Assembly: GCA_029260575.1 (NCBI GenBank)
Contig: JAJDDB010000009.1
Coordinates: 248,001-312,000 of the forward strand
Length of the DNA stretch: 64,000 nt
Source: Phycisphaerales bacterium
GTDB lineage: Bacteria; Planctomycetota; Phycisphaerae; Phycisphaerales; SM1A02
Direction: 5' to 3'
Below the pieces are notes generated by a model that worked only from the letters and a program-made list of their open reading frames with translations, did not search any database and was not told the DNA's origin. A program made the translations under genes and the position numbers. Shown here in pieces: positions 16,090 through 25,297 of this stretch (the first letter of the stretch is position 1; every line of letters begins with the position of its first letter).

Positions 16090-17346
16090 ATGATGGTCGC
16101 ATCAGAAACCCGCCGACAGAGGCTTGAGCAACTCCTGGAGCTTGCCCAAGCCTATCGAGGATGGAGCCGTAAACGCCTGGCAAAAGCATTGCGGCGCGAT
16201 CCAACGAAAATGATTCCTGATAGTGGTAACCCCAAGCTGGACTTTGTGCTTGATCTCTCCCGTGCGTTGGACTGGCCGCTCGATGTTGTTGTCGAGAGCC
16301 TGTTCGGTGCGGATGAGCCGGTGCACAGCGAGGTTACTACTGATGCGCTGGATGTGGAAGCACTCGATGCAGCGGCAAAGAAAGCTCACCGTGAAGGTCG
16401 GTATTCCGACATGATCACGCTGGCCCGCCGTTCGTACATGATTGCTGATGCACCTGAGCAGCGGGCGGTCGCGTGTAACCGTGAAGCAGGCGGTTGGGAC
16501 GGCCTCGGCAGGTACGCATCAGTTCTGGAGGCAATCCAGCGAGGTTTGCGCGAATCAGATGTTTCAACTGATGTTCGCATGCTGCTGAAAGTCAACCTTG
16601 CCAATGCGTACTACACGCTTTGGCAGTTGGTTGAATCGCGAGCCACCGCGCGTGATCTGGTTGATTGGTTTGAAGATCACCCGCCGAGCACGAAGCGGCA
16701 GTTCGTTGTGCAGGCGTTTGCGTATTACGTCCGTGGGCATAGCTTCCGCAGGCTCATCGAACTCGAACCGCAGCATATCAAGCATTTTGCTGCACTCGCT
16801 CACACGGATCTGGAACACTCCCGCCGGTTGCATGAGCAGCTTGCGGATGAGTATTCCGATGAGGCGTACCGCGGTATCGCACGAACCTGCGAAGGCGGCA
16901 TAATGGAAATCGACGTCGCGCTTGGCAATGTCGCACCCGAAGCTGCGCTCGAGCGTTTCAGCGATGAACTGGATCACCTCATCGATCCCGCAGCCTATCC
17001 GGTTGGCGATCAGCTTGAAGCAATGGGTTGGTGGTGCATCTTTGCGTGCAACATCGCGCTTCGTCATATCAGTGATGAAAAGAAACTGCAGCAATCAATG
17101 GCTTTGTTCACCAACAAAGCAGATGAGATTGCCAATCATTTGGACAACTGGTCCATGCGTGAGCGTGTGTTCACCATGGAGTTCGCTCGGCGTCAAAGGA
17201 TGACCGACTGGACCGGCATCGAACCGGACTGGGCGATCGATTCCGATGACGTTCGTGTATTGGCCGGAACTATGGGGCGCTTCCCTGCGTTTCACGGAAC
17301 CGGGTGGCGGATCCTTCAGACCGCCAAGGTCATTCGTAATAGTTGA
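16090..17346 (+). CDS. HTH transcriptional regulator with TPR-like helical C-terminus
   Basis: 418 residues. The N-terminal 70 form a Cro/C1-like helix-turn-helix (LEQLLELAQAYRGWSRKRLA, then PKLDFVLDLSRALDWPLDVV). The remainder is all-helical and resembles TPR-type sensor regions (EALDAAAKKAHREGRYSDMI, LLKVNLANAYYTLWQL). Such regulators usually bind DNA through the HTH and a peptide or partner through the repeats. AAGGAG at 16081-16086 supports ATG 16090 or the adjacent ATG 16093; an in-frame ATG at 16039 lacks a site. Only 19 bp separate its stop from the PEP-CTERM-like gene, so the two are probably co-transcribed and it may control the PEP-CTERM/exosortase programme. Confidence 0.65.
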   Translation: MMVASETRRQRLEQLLELAQAYRGWSRKRLAKALRRDPTKMIPDSGNPKLDFVLDLSRALDWPLDVVVESLFGADEPVHSEVTTDALDVEALDAAAKKAHREGRYSDMITLARRSYMIADAPEQRAVACNREAGGWDGLGRYASVLEAIQRGLRESDVSTDVRMLLKVNLANAYYTLWQLVESRATARDLVDWFEDHPPSTKRQFVVQAFAYYVRGHSFRRLIELEPQHIKHFAALAHTDLEHSRRLHEQLADEYSDEAYRGIARTCEGGIMEIDVALGNVAPEAALERFSDELDHLIDPAAYPVGDQLEAMGWWCIFACNIALRHISDEKKLQQSMALFTNKADEIANHLDNWSMRERVFTMEFARRQRMTDWTGIEPDWAIDSDDVRVLAGTMGRFPAFHGTGWRILQTAKVIRNS

Positions 17347-17365
17347 TGATTTGGAGCGTCAAAAG

Positions 17366-17932
17366 ATGCGAGCTTCATCATTTCAATATCCGCGACTTCT
17401 GATTGCCATACCGGTGATCGGTCTCTTGACGATGGTGTCAAGTGTTTGGGCCGACCCGCCGTTTCCGGATCCAGATCCGGGATCGGATCCTCTGGAACTT
17501 CCCGAACCACCTGATCCGCAGGAACATACTGCCCAGGATGATGGCGGCGTTCCTGTTGAAGAAGATCACACGGCTCAGGATGAAGAAGATCCACCGCCCA
17601 GCCCGTTCGATGGCAAAGAGAAGAAGCCGGATCCGGAAAACCGTGAATCGCCCAACCCTCGGAAGGGCAATTTGCCTCCAGATATGAACAAAGGGCCACG
17701 CTTCGATGCGCCGCTTGTCGATCTTCTCGACATCGGATCTTCGAATGCCCCGGATGCGAGGATCTACCTTCCTGCCGATGGTGGTGTTGATCAATTCACG
17801 TTCGATGTGAATCCGGTTTACAGCGACGATTTTGTCATCACACGGATTTCGAGCAATGCAGTTCCAACACCGGGTGCGCTTGTTGTCATCGGCCTGGGTA
17901 CACTGGCCCTGAGACGTCGCCGGCGACATTGA
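17366..17932 (+). CDS. PEP-CTERM-like sorted protein (VPTPG variant)
   Basis: 188 residues: signal peptide (LLIAIPVIGLLTMVSSVWA), then an extracellular part very rich in Pro, Asp and Glu with a repeated HTAQD motif, then a short Gly/Asp region. It ends in a tripartite C-terminal sorting signal: VPTPGA, a hydrophobic helix (LVVIGLGTLAL) and RRRRRH. This is the exosortase recognition architecture; planctomycete versions often have P-x-PG instead of PEP. The exosortase gene at 31043 is the likely processing enzyme. The start at 17366 is set by GGAG 9 bases upstream; the frame extends to 17246 but overlaps the regulator. A strong terminator follows. Confidence 0.8.
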   Translation: MRASSFQYPRLLIAIPVIGLLTMVSSVWADPPFPDPDPGSDPLELPEPPDPQEHTAQDDGGVPVEEDHTAQDEEDPPPSPFDGKEKKPDPENRESPNPRKGNLPPDMNKGPRFDAPLVDLLDIGSSNAPDARIYLPADGGVDQFTFDVNPVYSDDFVITRISSNAVPTPGALVVIGLGTLALRRRRRH

Positions 17933-17971
17933 TTGCAATAACATCCTCTGTGATTGCAGAGACAGAATGAC

Positions 17972-18005
17972 AAAAGCCCGGAGCCAATATTGGCTCCGGG
18001 CTTTT
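17972..18005. terminator. Bidirectional intrinsic terminator
   Basis: A perfect 34-base palindrome: 17-base arms (AAAAGCCCGGAGCCAAT and its complement) with a GC-rich core, A-rich on the left and T-rich on the right (TTTTTC). It sits between the convergent PEP-CTERM-like gene and the dockerin-tailed gene and should stop transcription from both sides. Confidence 0.9.
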
Positions 18006-18047
18006 TCTGTGGTGTTACGGATTGTTCGATGTGCGGACTCTTCGGGA

Positions 18048-20711
18048 TTACGGACATGCGCCCCAGGCTTCGAGTAATGCAAGGAGATCGAAGACATCGA
18101 CGACATTGTCTGGATCAGCAATGTCCGCGCCGGTTCCGTCAGTGCCCCAGTTTTCCAGCAACTCAAGCAGGTCAAACACATCGACAGCATCGTTGTTTCC
18201 AACGATATCGGCAGGACACTCCTCGACGGGCGGATCGCAGGTTACGCTGACGTTTCCTGTTCCCATTTCGCCAGCAGCACCACCGACTCGAACCCAATAG
18301 GTCGATCCCACGGTGACTGGCATGCTTAGTTGCGAAGCTGTCCCGCCACAACCGTTGTCATCGCATGCGATCGATTCGTCCGGCTGGAATGGGCACAACA
18401 CAAAGTACACCGCAAGGCGGCTGTCGAAATCCGCATCGCAGATGCTGATCGTTGCAGTTCCCGTACAATCGGGAATGTAGCGGAACCAGACATCATTTTC
18501 GATCTGATCACCACCGGTGAAGCCGCAGGTCGTTTCAGCAGTTCCATCCGTAGTGGCATCGACAGTTGTGAACGGCGTCGGTACTCCCTGAACAAGATCG
18601 ATCGGCACGACACCGCAATCATCATTGATCGGACGATCGATGTCGTCGAATTCGAGCTTTGCAATTCTCGAACCCCAGATGTCCGTTGAATGTCCGTACG
18701 TCTGAATCGTCCACAACGTGCGCTCATCGGTAGGATCAAGCACCGTGAGGCTGTAATCTCCCCAGCGGTTGCGCCCGAATCCATCGATGTTGTTCTGAGA
18801 GCCGCCGCCTGCGAAATACTGGATCGGCAATGCCATCTGTCCCGCCGGGCTTTCCGCTTCTCTGCCTGAGTAGTAAGCACCGATGTATTGTGATGCGTCG
18901 GAACCGGAGAACCCAATCGCTGCGTCGCCGTCCATATTCGCAGCAATGGACGGGAAGTAGTAATGCAACGATGGATCTGAAAGCAAACCCGATTCATCAA
19001 CAAGCGTTGCAGTGTTGATTCGATACCAGCGCACAGCGGCTCGCCCAGCGGAACTTGTCGCGTTTGCGGTCCAGAGATTGCCGTTGATCCACTGCGCGTT
19101 CATCAGGCGGGAACCAACCGTATCCATATTGGTTGAGCTGCCCAGAGCCGGAGCATCAGGCGGACCGCCATTACTTGGCACATTTGCGAATCCGACATGT
19201 ACGAGCTGCGGCGTTGATGGGAAGCCTGTGATCTGCCGAATTCTGATTTGCGTGCTGCTGGCTCTGGACGCAATATATTCGCCGCCGGAATCGCCCCACG
19301 TGATTGCAGGTTGCAGCGCGCCTTCATACGCCAGATTTCGAAACGCTGAGACCGTTCCCAGACTCGGCGAGGGGGCAAGCAGCGGCGCTTTGTCCACTGC
19401 AAACAGACTGTGTCCGCCGCCGACCATGTACGCGCCGACATAGATGCCGGCCGCATCAACGCCCAGCGTCGGATAGTCCGGCCAGCGCGACGCATCTGCG
19501 CCCTGGGAGACGACAAAGCTCGTCTTGAACCAACTGCCCAGCGCGTTGTCTGTCAGCGAGTATGCCAGATAGACGCTGTCGTTGAAGTCGGTCGAGATCA
19601 CGATCCAGCGGGAGTGATGCGGGTCATACGCCACGCGCGGATCGCCGTTCGTACCCGGCTGAAACGAACCAAGACTCTGCACCGAGAGTCGGTTGCCCGT
19701 GGTCTTGCTGTAGACCGCGATCGTGCGATTCACAACAACCACGACATGTGAGATTCCGACGGCGCCACATGTGTCCGGCGGATAGGAGAACTGACCAGCG
19801 TCACCGCGAATGATGCCGATGAACTCGTCTGTCAGCGCCGGGGCGTTGACACCGCGTGCGGTGCCGGTGTTCTCAGCTTCTTCTGGTTCAGCGGGCCGAT
19901 CTTCAAAGCCGGGCGGCACGACCGGGGGCGGCACAGAATCTTCAGCGGGGATCTTGCCTGCGCCGAATTCCCAGTTGAGACCGCCGTATGCGCTTTCAGT
20001 CACGCGTGCGCGAAAGTTGAGGTCGTCAAACGTAAGGACGATGCGTTCAGGCTTTGCATCCGCGTTCTCTGCAGGCTGCGAATACGTAAAATCATCGATG
20101 CCGAACCACGCGTTTCCGCTGCGCGAGGGTTTTGCCTCGAACACAATTCGGTCGACGCCGGTTTGCTCGATTGCCAGCCACGTCGGCTCGGCTGCGATGC
20201 CTTCGAACCAGTCAGTGCGGCCAACTTCCTGATCGCCGCGGAACGTCACGACTCGAACCCCAGCAGGCCAGACGCCCGAAGCGCCCTGCCCAAGGATCCA
20301 CACGCCGTGCATTGTGACAGGCTTCGGGAAACCGACGCCCATGACGGTATCGCCGTACTTGTTGGTGATGTAATGCTCGCCGGATTTTACGAGGAATGTC
20401 GAACGCCGACTGGGAATATTCCATTCGCCGCGTCTGGCGAATGGTGCAGCGGGCTTATGATCCGGTGGCAGCAGATCCTGTTGCTGCTGGCGGGCAAGAC
20501 CTGCATCCCACGATTCGATGATGCCCGCGCCGAATGCGTCTGCCTGCAGGAATTCGGCATCCAGCACTTCCTGCTGCGGCGGCATCGCTTTGTCGCGAGC
20601 TTCGGGCGTTCCATCACGAGACTGTCTGTGTTGGCCGGCTGCTGATACTGTCAGAATCCCGACCAGAAGCACGCTAAGAATCGAAGAAACCACCTTGTGG
20701 CATGACCGCAT
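18048..20711 (-). CDS. Large secreted protein with PPC-like domain and dockerin-like C-terminus
   Basis: 887 residues. The signal peptide (VVSSILSVLLVGILTVSAAGQ) is followed by a beta-sandwich-like region (GVDRIVFEAKPSRSGNAWFG), then a beta-propeller-like region (DPRVAYDPHHSRWIVIS). A bacterial pre-peptidase C-terminal-like module with paired Cys follows (DVWFRYIPDCTGTATISICD, ACDDNGCGGTASQL). The tail has two dockerin-like, Ca-binding-style repeats (AVDVFDLLELLENWG and VVDVFDLLALLEAWG) found in many Phycisphaerae exported proteins. No catalytic motif is evident, so it is probably an extracellular or surface protein. AAGGAG 5 bases before ATG 20711 fixes the start; an open frame to 20861 is not used. 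Confidence 0.75.
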   Translation of the reverse strand: MRSCHKVVSSILSVLLVGILTVSAAGQHRQSRDGTPEARDKAMPPQQEVLDAEFLQADAFGAGIIESWDAGLARQQQQDLLPPDHKPAAPFARRGEWNIPSRRSTFLVKSGEHYITNKYGDTVMGVGFPKPVTMHGVWILGQGASGVWPAGVRVVTFRGDQEVGRTDWFEGIAAEPTWLAIEQTGVDRIVFEAKPSRSGNAWFGIDDFTYSQPAENADAKPERIVLTFDDLNFRARVTESAYGGLNWEFGAGKIPAEDSVPPPVVPPGFEDRPAEPEEAENTGTARGVNAPALTDEFIGIIRGDAGQFSYPPDTCGAVGISHVVVVVNRTIAVYSKTTGNRLSVQSLGSFQPGTNGDPRVAYDPHHSRWIVISTDFNDSVYLAYSLTDNALGSWFKTSFVVSQGADASRWPDYPTLGVDAAGIYVGAYMVGGGHSLFAVDKAPLLAPSPSLGTVSAFRNLAYEGALQPAITWGDSGGEYIASRASSTQIRIRQITGFPSTPQLVHVGFANVPSNGGPPDAPALGSSTNMDTVGSRLMNAQWINGNLWTANATSSAGRAAVRWYRINTATLVDESGLLSDPSLHYYFPSIAANMDGDAAIGFSGSDASQYIGAYYSGREAESPAGQMALPIQYFAGGGSQNNIDGFGRNRWGDYSLTVLDPTDERTLWTIQTYGHSTDIWGSRIAKLEFDDIDRPINDDCGVVPIDLVQGVPTPFTTVDATTDGTAETTCGFTGGDQIENDVWFRYIPDCTGTATISICDADFDSRLAVYFVLCPFQPDESIACDDNGCGGTASQLSMPVTVGSTYWVRVGGAAGEMGTGNVSVTCDPPVEECPADIVGNNDAVDVFDLLELLENWGTDGTGADIADPDNVVDVFDLLALLEAWGACP

Positions 20712-20968
20712 GACATCTCCTTGCATGAAAACCCGAATGCCGATTGACAGTTGATGTACTGAACGATGTATCCGGTTGCTGCGGGTCTTGCGAGCAATCG
20801 AGCCTCGTATCAACGGCTGTGATTGAGGTCGTGCGGCGCTGGCACCGACCTCCCACCCCACCTAAACGTAACAGCCAAACGGCAGAAGTGGGTGGATTTC
20901 TGCCGGCAAACATGCGGTTTTATGCATCGAAAGAGGTTCGGCCGGGTCTTGGGGTCTGCTGTGGCTTC

Positions 20969-21289
20969 TCAGAGGCGTTGCAAACCAGCGTCATACCCGC
21001 AGCTATTATCGGCCGGCCGACACCATACGACCTTTACAGCGGCTCCGACTTCGTGGCCTTCTGGCAGAATACGGGACACCATCCCTGTCATCCCCTGCAC
21101 TAGTGGCACAGACGTCCGAATACGAAATCCACCATTGCTGACATCGACGATTGCGTACCGAGTGCTGTCAGGCAGCGAGCAATGCCAGGCAATCACCAGT
21201 TCGGATGGGTAGGGCACGCGCGGACCGGACCTGCGTTCAGCTTCGGACGCTGTTTCGAGCTGACGTTGTGTGATACCGTCGTGCAGCAC
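20969..21289 (-). CDS. PilZ-domain protein
   Basis: 106 residues forming a single PilZ domain, the cyclic-di-GMP receptor fold. The two ligand motifs are present: RRSGPR (R-x3-R type) and DVSNGG (D/N-x-S-x-x-G), followed by the usual beta-barrel pattern. The GTG start is supported by AGGAG 6 bases upstream. It lies 257 bp before the large secreted protein gene on the same strand and is divergent from the sarcosine-oxidase-like gene. A second PilZ protein is at 48572. Confidence 0.8.
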   Translation of the reverse strand: MLHDGITQRQLETASEAERRSGPRVPYPSELVIAWHCSLPDSTRYAIVDVSNGGFRIRTSVPLVQGMTGMVSRILPEGHEVGAAVKVVWCRPADNSCGYDAGLQRL

Positions 21290-21422
21290 GGGTGCTCCTG
21301 CGGTCTGCCTCGTTTGAGCAATCGTCCGCTTTGCAGCCGCGAATCAGCTGAATCAACTGAATGTCCGGGATTGACGCTGTGAAGATGCCCAACAAATGTC
21401 GGATGGTTGAGGTGGGCAACTG

Positions 21423-22583
21423 ATGGACAGTGAATCGTCGACACCCAATTCTGATCGCAGCTTTGATGTGATTGTCGTTGGCGTGGGTGCTGTGGGCGCG
21501 TGTACGTGCCGGGAATTGGCCGGCCGGGGCGCCCGCGTCTTAGGGCTGGATCGATTCTCGATTCCGAATACGGAAGCGTCCTATCACGGCGAAAGCCGCG
21601 TGTTTCGCACTGCCTATTACGAGCACGAGGATTATGTTCCGCTGTTGCAGCGTGCCCGTGAACTGTGGCTTCAACTGCAGGAAGAAGCGGGTGAGTCGCT
21701 GTACGTCGAGACCGGCGGGTTGTACATGGGCAAACCAGAAAGCCCGTTTATCCAAGGTTCAATTCGCGCGCTCGCGGCGCATCATCTGCACTGCGAGCAG
21801 CTTGACCGTGCGATGCTTCGCGCGCGGTATCCACAGTGGAATCTGCCGGAGGATTTTGTCGGGGTTGTCGAGAAGCACGCAGGCGCACTGTTCAGCGAAC
21901 GCATCGTCAGGGCTGCCGCAGCATCATCGCAGCAGCGCGGCGCGACTCTGCATCAGCATGAACCTGTGCAGCGATGGTCGTCAACATCGTCGGGCGTGAG
22001 TGTGGAGACGGTGAAGCATTCATACACAGCCGATCGTCTGATTCTGTGTGCCGGAGCGTGGTCCATACCGCTACTCAGTTCGATCGGTGCGCAATTATCC
22101 GTGACACGTCAGGTGCTTGCATGGCTGACGGTTGATGTTCCTGCACGCTTTCAGCCGGAGGTATTTCCAATATGGGGTCTCGACACCGGCAAGCACCCGT
22201 TTCATTACGGGTTTCCAATTCTGCCCGGCAGCAGTGGCGTGAAGTTAGCGCACCATACACCGGGGCCGCCGACCACACCGCAGTCAATTGATCGCACGCC
22301 ACGCGTCTCAGAATTGGATTCGATTCGCAGTGCCGCTGCGCAGTACCTCCCCGGTGTGAATGGTCACGTGCTGCACTCGACAGTTTGCATGTACACCAAT
22401 TCGCCGGATGGGCATTTCATCATTGATGTCCATCCGGACAGTGATCGGGTATTGCTGTGTGCGGGGCTTTCCGGGCACGGTTTCAAGTTCGCAGCGGTGC
22501 TTGGCGAGGCGCTGGCGGAGCTTGCGCTCTGCGGCCGAACCGACTTGCCGATCGGTTTCCTGTCGGCTGCGCGGCTGTTGTGA
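21423..22583 (+). CDS. Monomeric sarcosine oxidase / N-methyl-tryptophan oxidase-like FAD enzyme
   Basis: 386 residues, normal for the MSOX/MTOX family of amine oxidases. The N-terminal Rossmann motif is VVGVGAVGACTCRELAGRGA, followed by the HGESRVFRTAYYEHEDYVPL block of this family. The covalent-flavin Cys is probably Cys322 in CMYTNSPDGHFIID, and the C-terminal GLSGHGFKFAAVLGE closes the FAD fold. It oxidises an N-methyl amino acid to formaldehyde and H2O2; the substrate cannot be told from sequence. Divergent from the PilZ gene, and about 100 bp before a dockerin-tailed protein gene. Confidence 0.85.
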   Translation: MDSESSTPNSDRSFDVIVVGVGAVGACTCRELAGRGARVLGLDRFSIPNTEASYHGESRVFRTAYYEHEDYVPLLQRARELWLQLQEEAGESLYVETGGLYMGKPESPFIQGSIRALAAHHLHCEQLDRAMLRARYPQWNLPEDFVGVVEKHAGALFSERIVRAAAASSQQRGATLHQHEPVQRWSSTSSGVSVETVKHSYTADRLILCAGAWSIPLLSSIGAQLSVTRQVLAWLTVDVPARFQPEVFPIWGLDTGKHPFHYGFPILPGSSGVKLAHHTPGPPTTPQSIDRTPRVSELDSIRSAAAQYLPGVNGHVLHSTVCMYTNSPDGHFIIDVHPDSDRVLLCAGLSGHGFKFAAVLGEALAELALCGRTDLPIGFLSAARLL

Positions 22584-22683
22584 AGACGCATGCAATGGTC
22601 CGGGGCATCGGCAACATCTGCCTGTGGTTGGGAGGCGATTGATTTCTGTAGCCAGCCGGGCATTCAGCAAAAGGCGTACTCCG

Positions 22684-23964
22684 ATGATGACGAATTCCGT
22701 TGCCGTACTTGTTCTCGCCATGACATATTCAACGTTTGCTGATCCACCGAATGCGCCGCAGTTTGGAAGCCCAATTCTGATCGCCGGCGATGAACAACTT
22801 ATCAGTCTCGATAGTGGTGATCTTGATGGCGATGGTTTGCTCGACGTAGTCGGCACCAACACCGCAGGGCAGGTCAGCGTGTATCGCAATACCGGTGGTG
22901 TCCTTGCGCACGATGTGTATCTTCCGCTGAATGCGATTCCGTTTGTTCTGGAAGCGCGCATTGCCAGATTGAATGCGGACAACCTTGCAGACATCATCGC
23001 CATCGGTGGCGGAGCGATGAACCACCAGTTGTATTTTCAACAAGCCGATCGATCGTTCAGCATTGTCGACAGTGGAATCCCGGGCGAGTTCTATTTTCCG
23101 AATTTCGACGTTGATGATATGGACGGCGATCGCGACATCGATTTTGTCACGATCAACCCCTTTGCGGTGCATCTGAATGATGGAGCAGGCAATTTTACAA
23201 CGCAGGGCGTGCCTGAAGAAACCCCCATCTTTGATGCAGCTGCACTTGGCAATATCAACAACGACGGGCAGATGGATTTCCTGCGCATTCTTGCTGTGCC
23301 GGGGACGGTGCAATCGATGACGAACAGCGGCGGGGCGCTCACCATGGCAGCGTCACATCCACTCGATCACGACTTTCAATACGCCTTTGCGGATTTCAAC
23401 AGCGACGGCCTCACCGACGTTGCGTCGCTGCGTTTTGACCAGCCTGCGGGCGCTACCGTACTTGTTCTGACAAGTAGCGGCGACGGCAGTTTTTCCAGTC
23501 CGATAGCAAGCTCATTTGCTGATCCGCCACATTCGATATTTCCAGGTGACATTAACGCTGACGGCGTTGACGACCTGATCGGCCACCGGGCTGGCGCGGG
23601 CTCGATACTGCTGATGCTTGGCGTGGGTGATGGTTCGTTCATCAACGGCGGAAGTTACGACAACGTTCCAACACAGGATGATCCGTTCGTCGAACAGATT
23701 TTCGATCTTCTCGTGGCCGATATTGATGGCGATGGTGACAATGACATACTGCTGGCAGCGTGGAAGAACGGGCTTGTTGTGATTCCCAATGACACGCCGA
23801 TCGATCAGCCCGCGGATGTGAACGGTGATGGTGCTGTCAACGTGTTCGATCTGCTCGAACTGCTTGGTGCATGGGGGATATGCGGGCAATGTCCGCAGGA
23901 CATAAACAACAGTGGAGCAGTTGATGTGTTCGATCTGTTGCTGCTTCTTGGCGCGTGGAGTTGA
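22684..23964 (+). CDS. Secreted FG-GAP/VCBS-repeat protein with dockerin-like tail
   Basis: 426 residues. Signal peptide MMTNSVAVLVLAMTYSTFA, then an integrin-alpha-like beta-propeller made of repeats with Ca-binding loops (DLDGDGLLDVVG, NINNDGQMDFL, DFNSDGLTDVASL, DINADGVDDLIG, DIDGDGDNDILL). The end is a two-unit dockerin-like module (DVNGDGAVNVFDLLELLGAW and DINNSGAVDVFDLLLLLGAW). The role is unknown; such propellers are usually surface or extracellular binding proteins. The frame is open back to 22360 but overlaps the oxidase gene. ATG 22684 fits the signal peptide. It ends 9 bp from the convergent proA gene with no terminator between. Confidence 0.8.
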   Translation: MMTNSVAVLVLAMTYSTFADPPNAPQFGSPILIAGDEQLISLDSGDLDGDGLLDVVGTNTAGQVSVYRNTGGVLAHDVYLPLNAIPFVLEARIARLNADNLADIIAIGGGAMNHQLYFQQADRSFSIVDSGIPGEFYFPNFDVDDMDGDRDIDFVTINPFAVHLNDGAGNFTTQGVPEETPIFDAAALGNINNDGQMDFLRILAVPGTVQSMTNSGGALTMAASHPLDHDFQYAFADFNSDGLTDVASLRFDQPAGATVLVLTSSGDGSFSSPIASSFADPPHSIFPGDINADGVDDLIGHRAGAGSILLMLGVGDGSFINGGSYDNVPTQDDPFVEQIFDLLVADIDGDGDNDILLAAWKNGLVVIPNDTPIDQPADVNGDGAVNVFDLLELLGAWGICGQCPQDINNSGAVDVFDLLLLLGAWS

Positions 23965-23973
23965 CGCGGAGCG

Positions 23974-25245
23974 CTATTCGCGCACTTGGCCGCAGCCGCG
24001 GATAATCCACTTATACGTAGTGAGTTCATCGATTCCGCATGGCCCGCGGGCGTGCAGTTTGTCCGTGCTGATGCCGATCTCCGCGCCCATGCCGAATTCA
24101 CTGCCATCTGTGAATCTGCTTGACGCATTCACATAGACAGTTGCGGAGTCGACTTCGTTGAGAAAACGATTCGCAGCATCGGTATCGCTGGTCACAATCA
24201 CATCGGTATGGCGGCTGCCGTAAGTTTCGATGTGATCGAGTGCAGCGTCGAGATCATCAACAACGCGAACTGCCAGAATCAGCGCCAGGTATTCTTCGCG
24301 CCAGTCGTTTTCGGTCGCTGGATGCGCTTTGGGAATCAACATGCACACATCCGCATCACCGCGCAGTTCAACACCACATTGCATAATTGCCGCAGCAATC
24401 CGAGGGATAAACACATCTGCAATATCCCGGTGAATCAGCAGCGTTTCCACAGCATTGCACACGCCCGGTCGCTGGCACTTGCCGTTGATGACAATACGTT
24501 CAGCCATGTCAAGATCAGCATCGCGGTCCACGAATACATGGCAGACACCTTTGTAATGTTTCAGGACCGGGATGCGCGACTCTGTTGCTACACGTTGTAT
24601 CAACGCCTCGCCGCCGCGCGGAATGACCAGATCAATATATTGATCCTGCTTGAGCAGAGCGCCGACTGCTGCGCGGTCTGTTGTTCGAACAAGCTGCACC
24701 GCATGTTCCGGCAGGCCGGCACCGCAGCCGGAATCGATCATTGCCCTGTGAATGGCATCGTTGCTGCGCTGCGCTTCGGAACCGCCGCGAAGAATCACTG
24801 CGCTGCCCGCTTTGAAACACAGTCCTGCTGCATCAGCGGTCACGTTCGGCCGCGATTCATAGATCATCGCAAGAACGCCCAACGGGACACGCACTTTCTG
24901 CATGGTCATTCCGTTGACATGCTTGCGGGTTTCGAGAACGGTGCCGATGACATCGGGCAGGCCGGCAATGGTTCGCACGCCGTTCGCCATTGCATCAATG
25001 CGCTTTTCGTCGAGCGCTAACCGATCGGTCATTGCAGCAGGTAGATCGGCTGCGTGTGCTGCTTCGAGATCGCGCTGGTTGGCAGCCATGATTTCTGTCG
25101 CCTGCGAATTGATTCCGTCAGCCATTGCAGTCAGAATCCGACTGCGATCGTCAGCCGTCAGCGTGATCAGCGCCCGGCTGGCGCGGCGTGCATTTCGCGC
25201 CATCTCTGTGATCTGCTCGTCAAGATGTGCTGTCTGGTCGATCAC
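23974..25245 (-). CDS. proA: Glutamate-5-semialdehyde dehydrogenase (gamma-glutamyl phosphate reductase)
   Basis: Second step of proline synthesis: NADPH reduction of gamma-glutamyl phosphate. 423 residues, normal length. Diagnostic segments: VPLGVLAMIYESRPNVTADA, LKAGSAVILRGG-type text (FKAGSAVILRGGSEAQRSN), QDQYIDLVIPRGGE, and the catalytic-Cys block GKCQRPGVCNAVETLLIH. The C-terminus has SSRFTDGSEFGMGAEIGIST and the GPCGIDELTTYKW ending. The GTG start at 25245 is 52 bp from the divergent proB start, so the pair probably shares a regulatory region. The dual divergent layout differs from the common proBA operon. Confidence 0.96.
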   Translation of the reverse strand: MIDQTAHLDEQITEMARNARRASRALITLTADDRSRILTAMADGINSQATEIMAANQRDLEAAHAADLPAAMTDRLALDEKRIDAMANGVRTIAGLPDVIGTVLETRKHVNGMTMQKVRVPLGVLAMIYESRPNVTADAAGLCFKAGSAVILRGGSEAQRSNDAIHRAMIDSGCGAGLPEHAVQLVRTTDRAAVGALLKQDQYIDLVIPRGGEALIQRVATESRIPVLKHYKGVCHVFVDRDADLDMAERIVINGKCQRPGVCNAVETLLIHRDIADVFIPRIAAAIMQCGVELRGDADVCMLIPKAHPATENDWREEYLALILAVRVVDDLDAALDHIETYGSRHTDVIVTSDTDAANRFLNEVDSATVYVNASSRFTDGSEFGMGAEIGISTDKLHARGPCGIDELTTYKWIIRGCGQVRE

Positions 25246-25297
25246 AATCGTGTCTCAGTGAGTCGATAGACTTCAGTGTATTGGGCGATCAAGAGCT

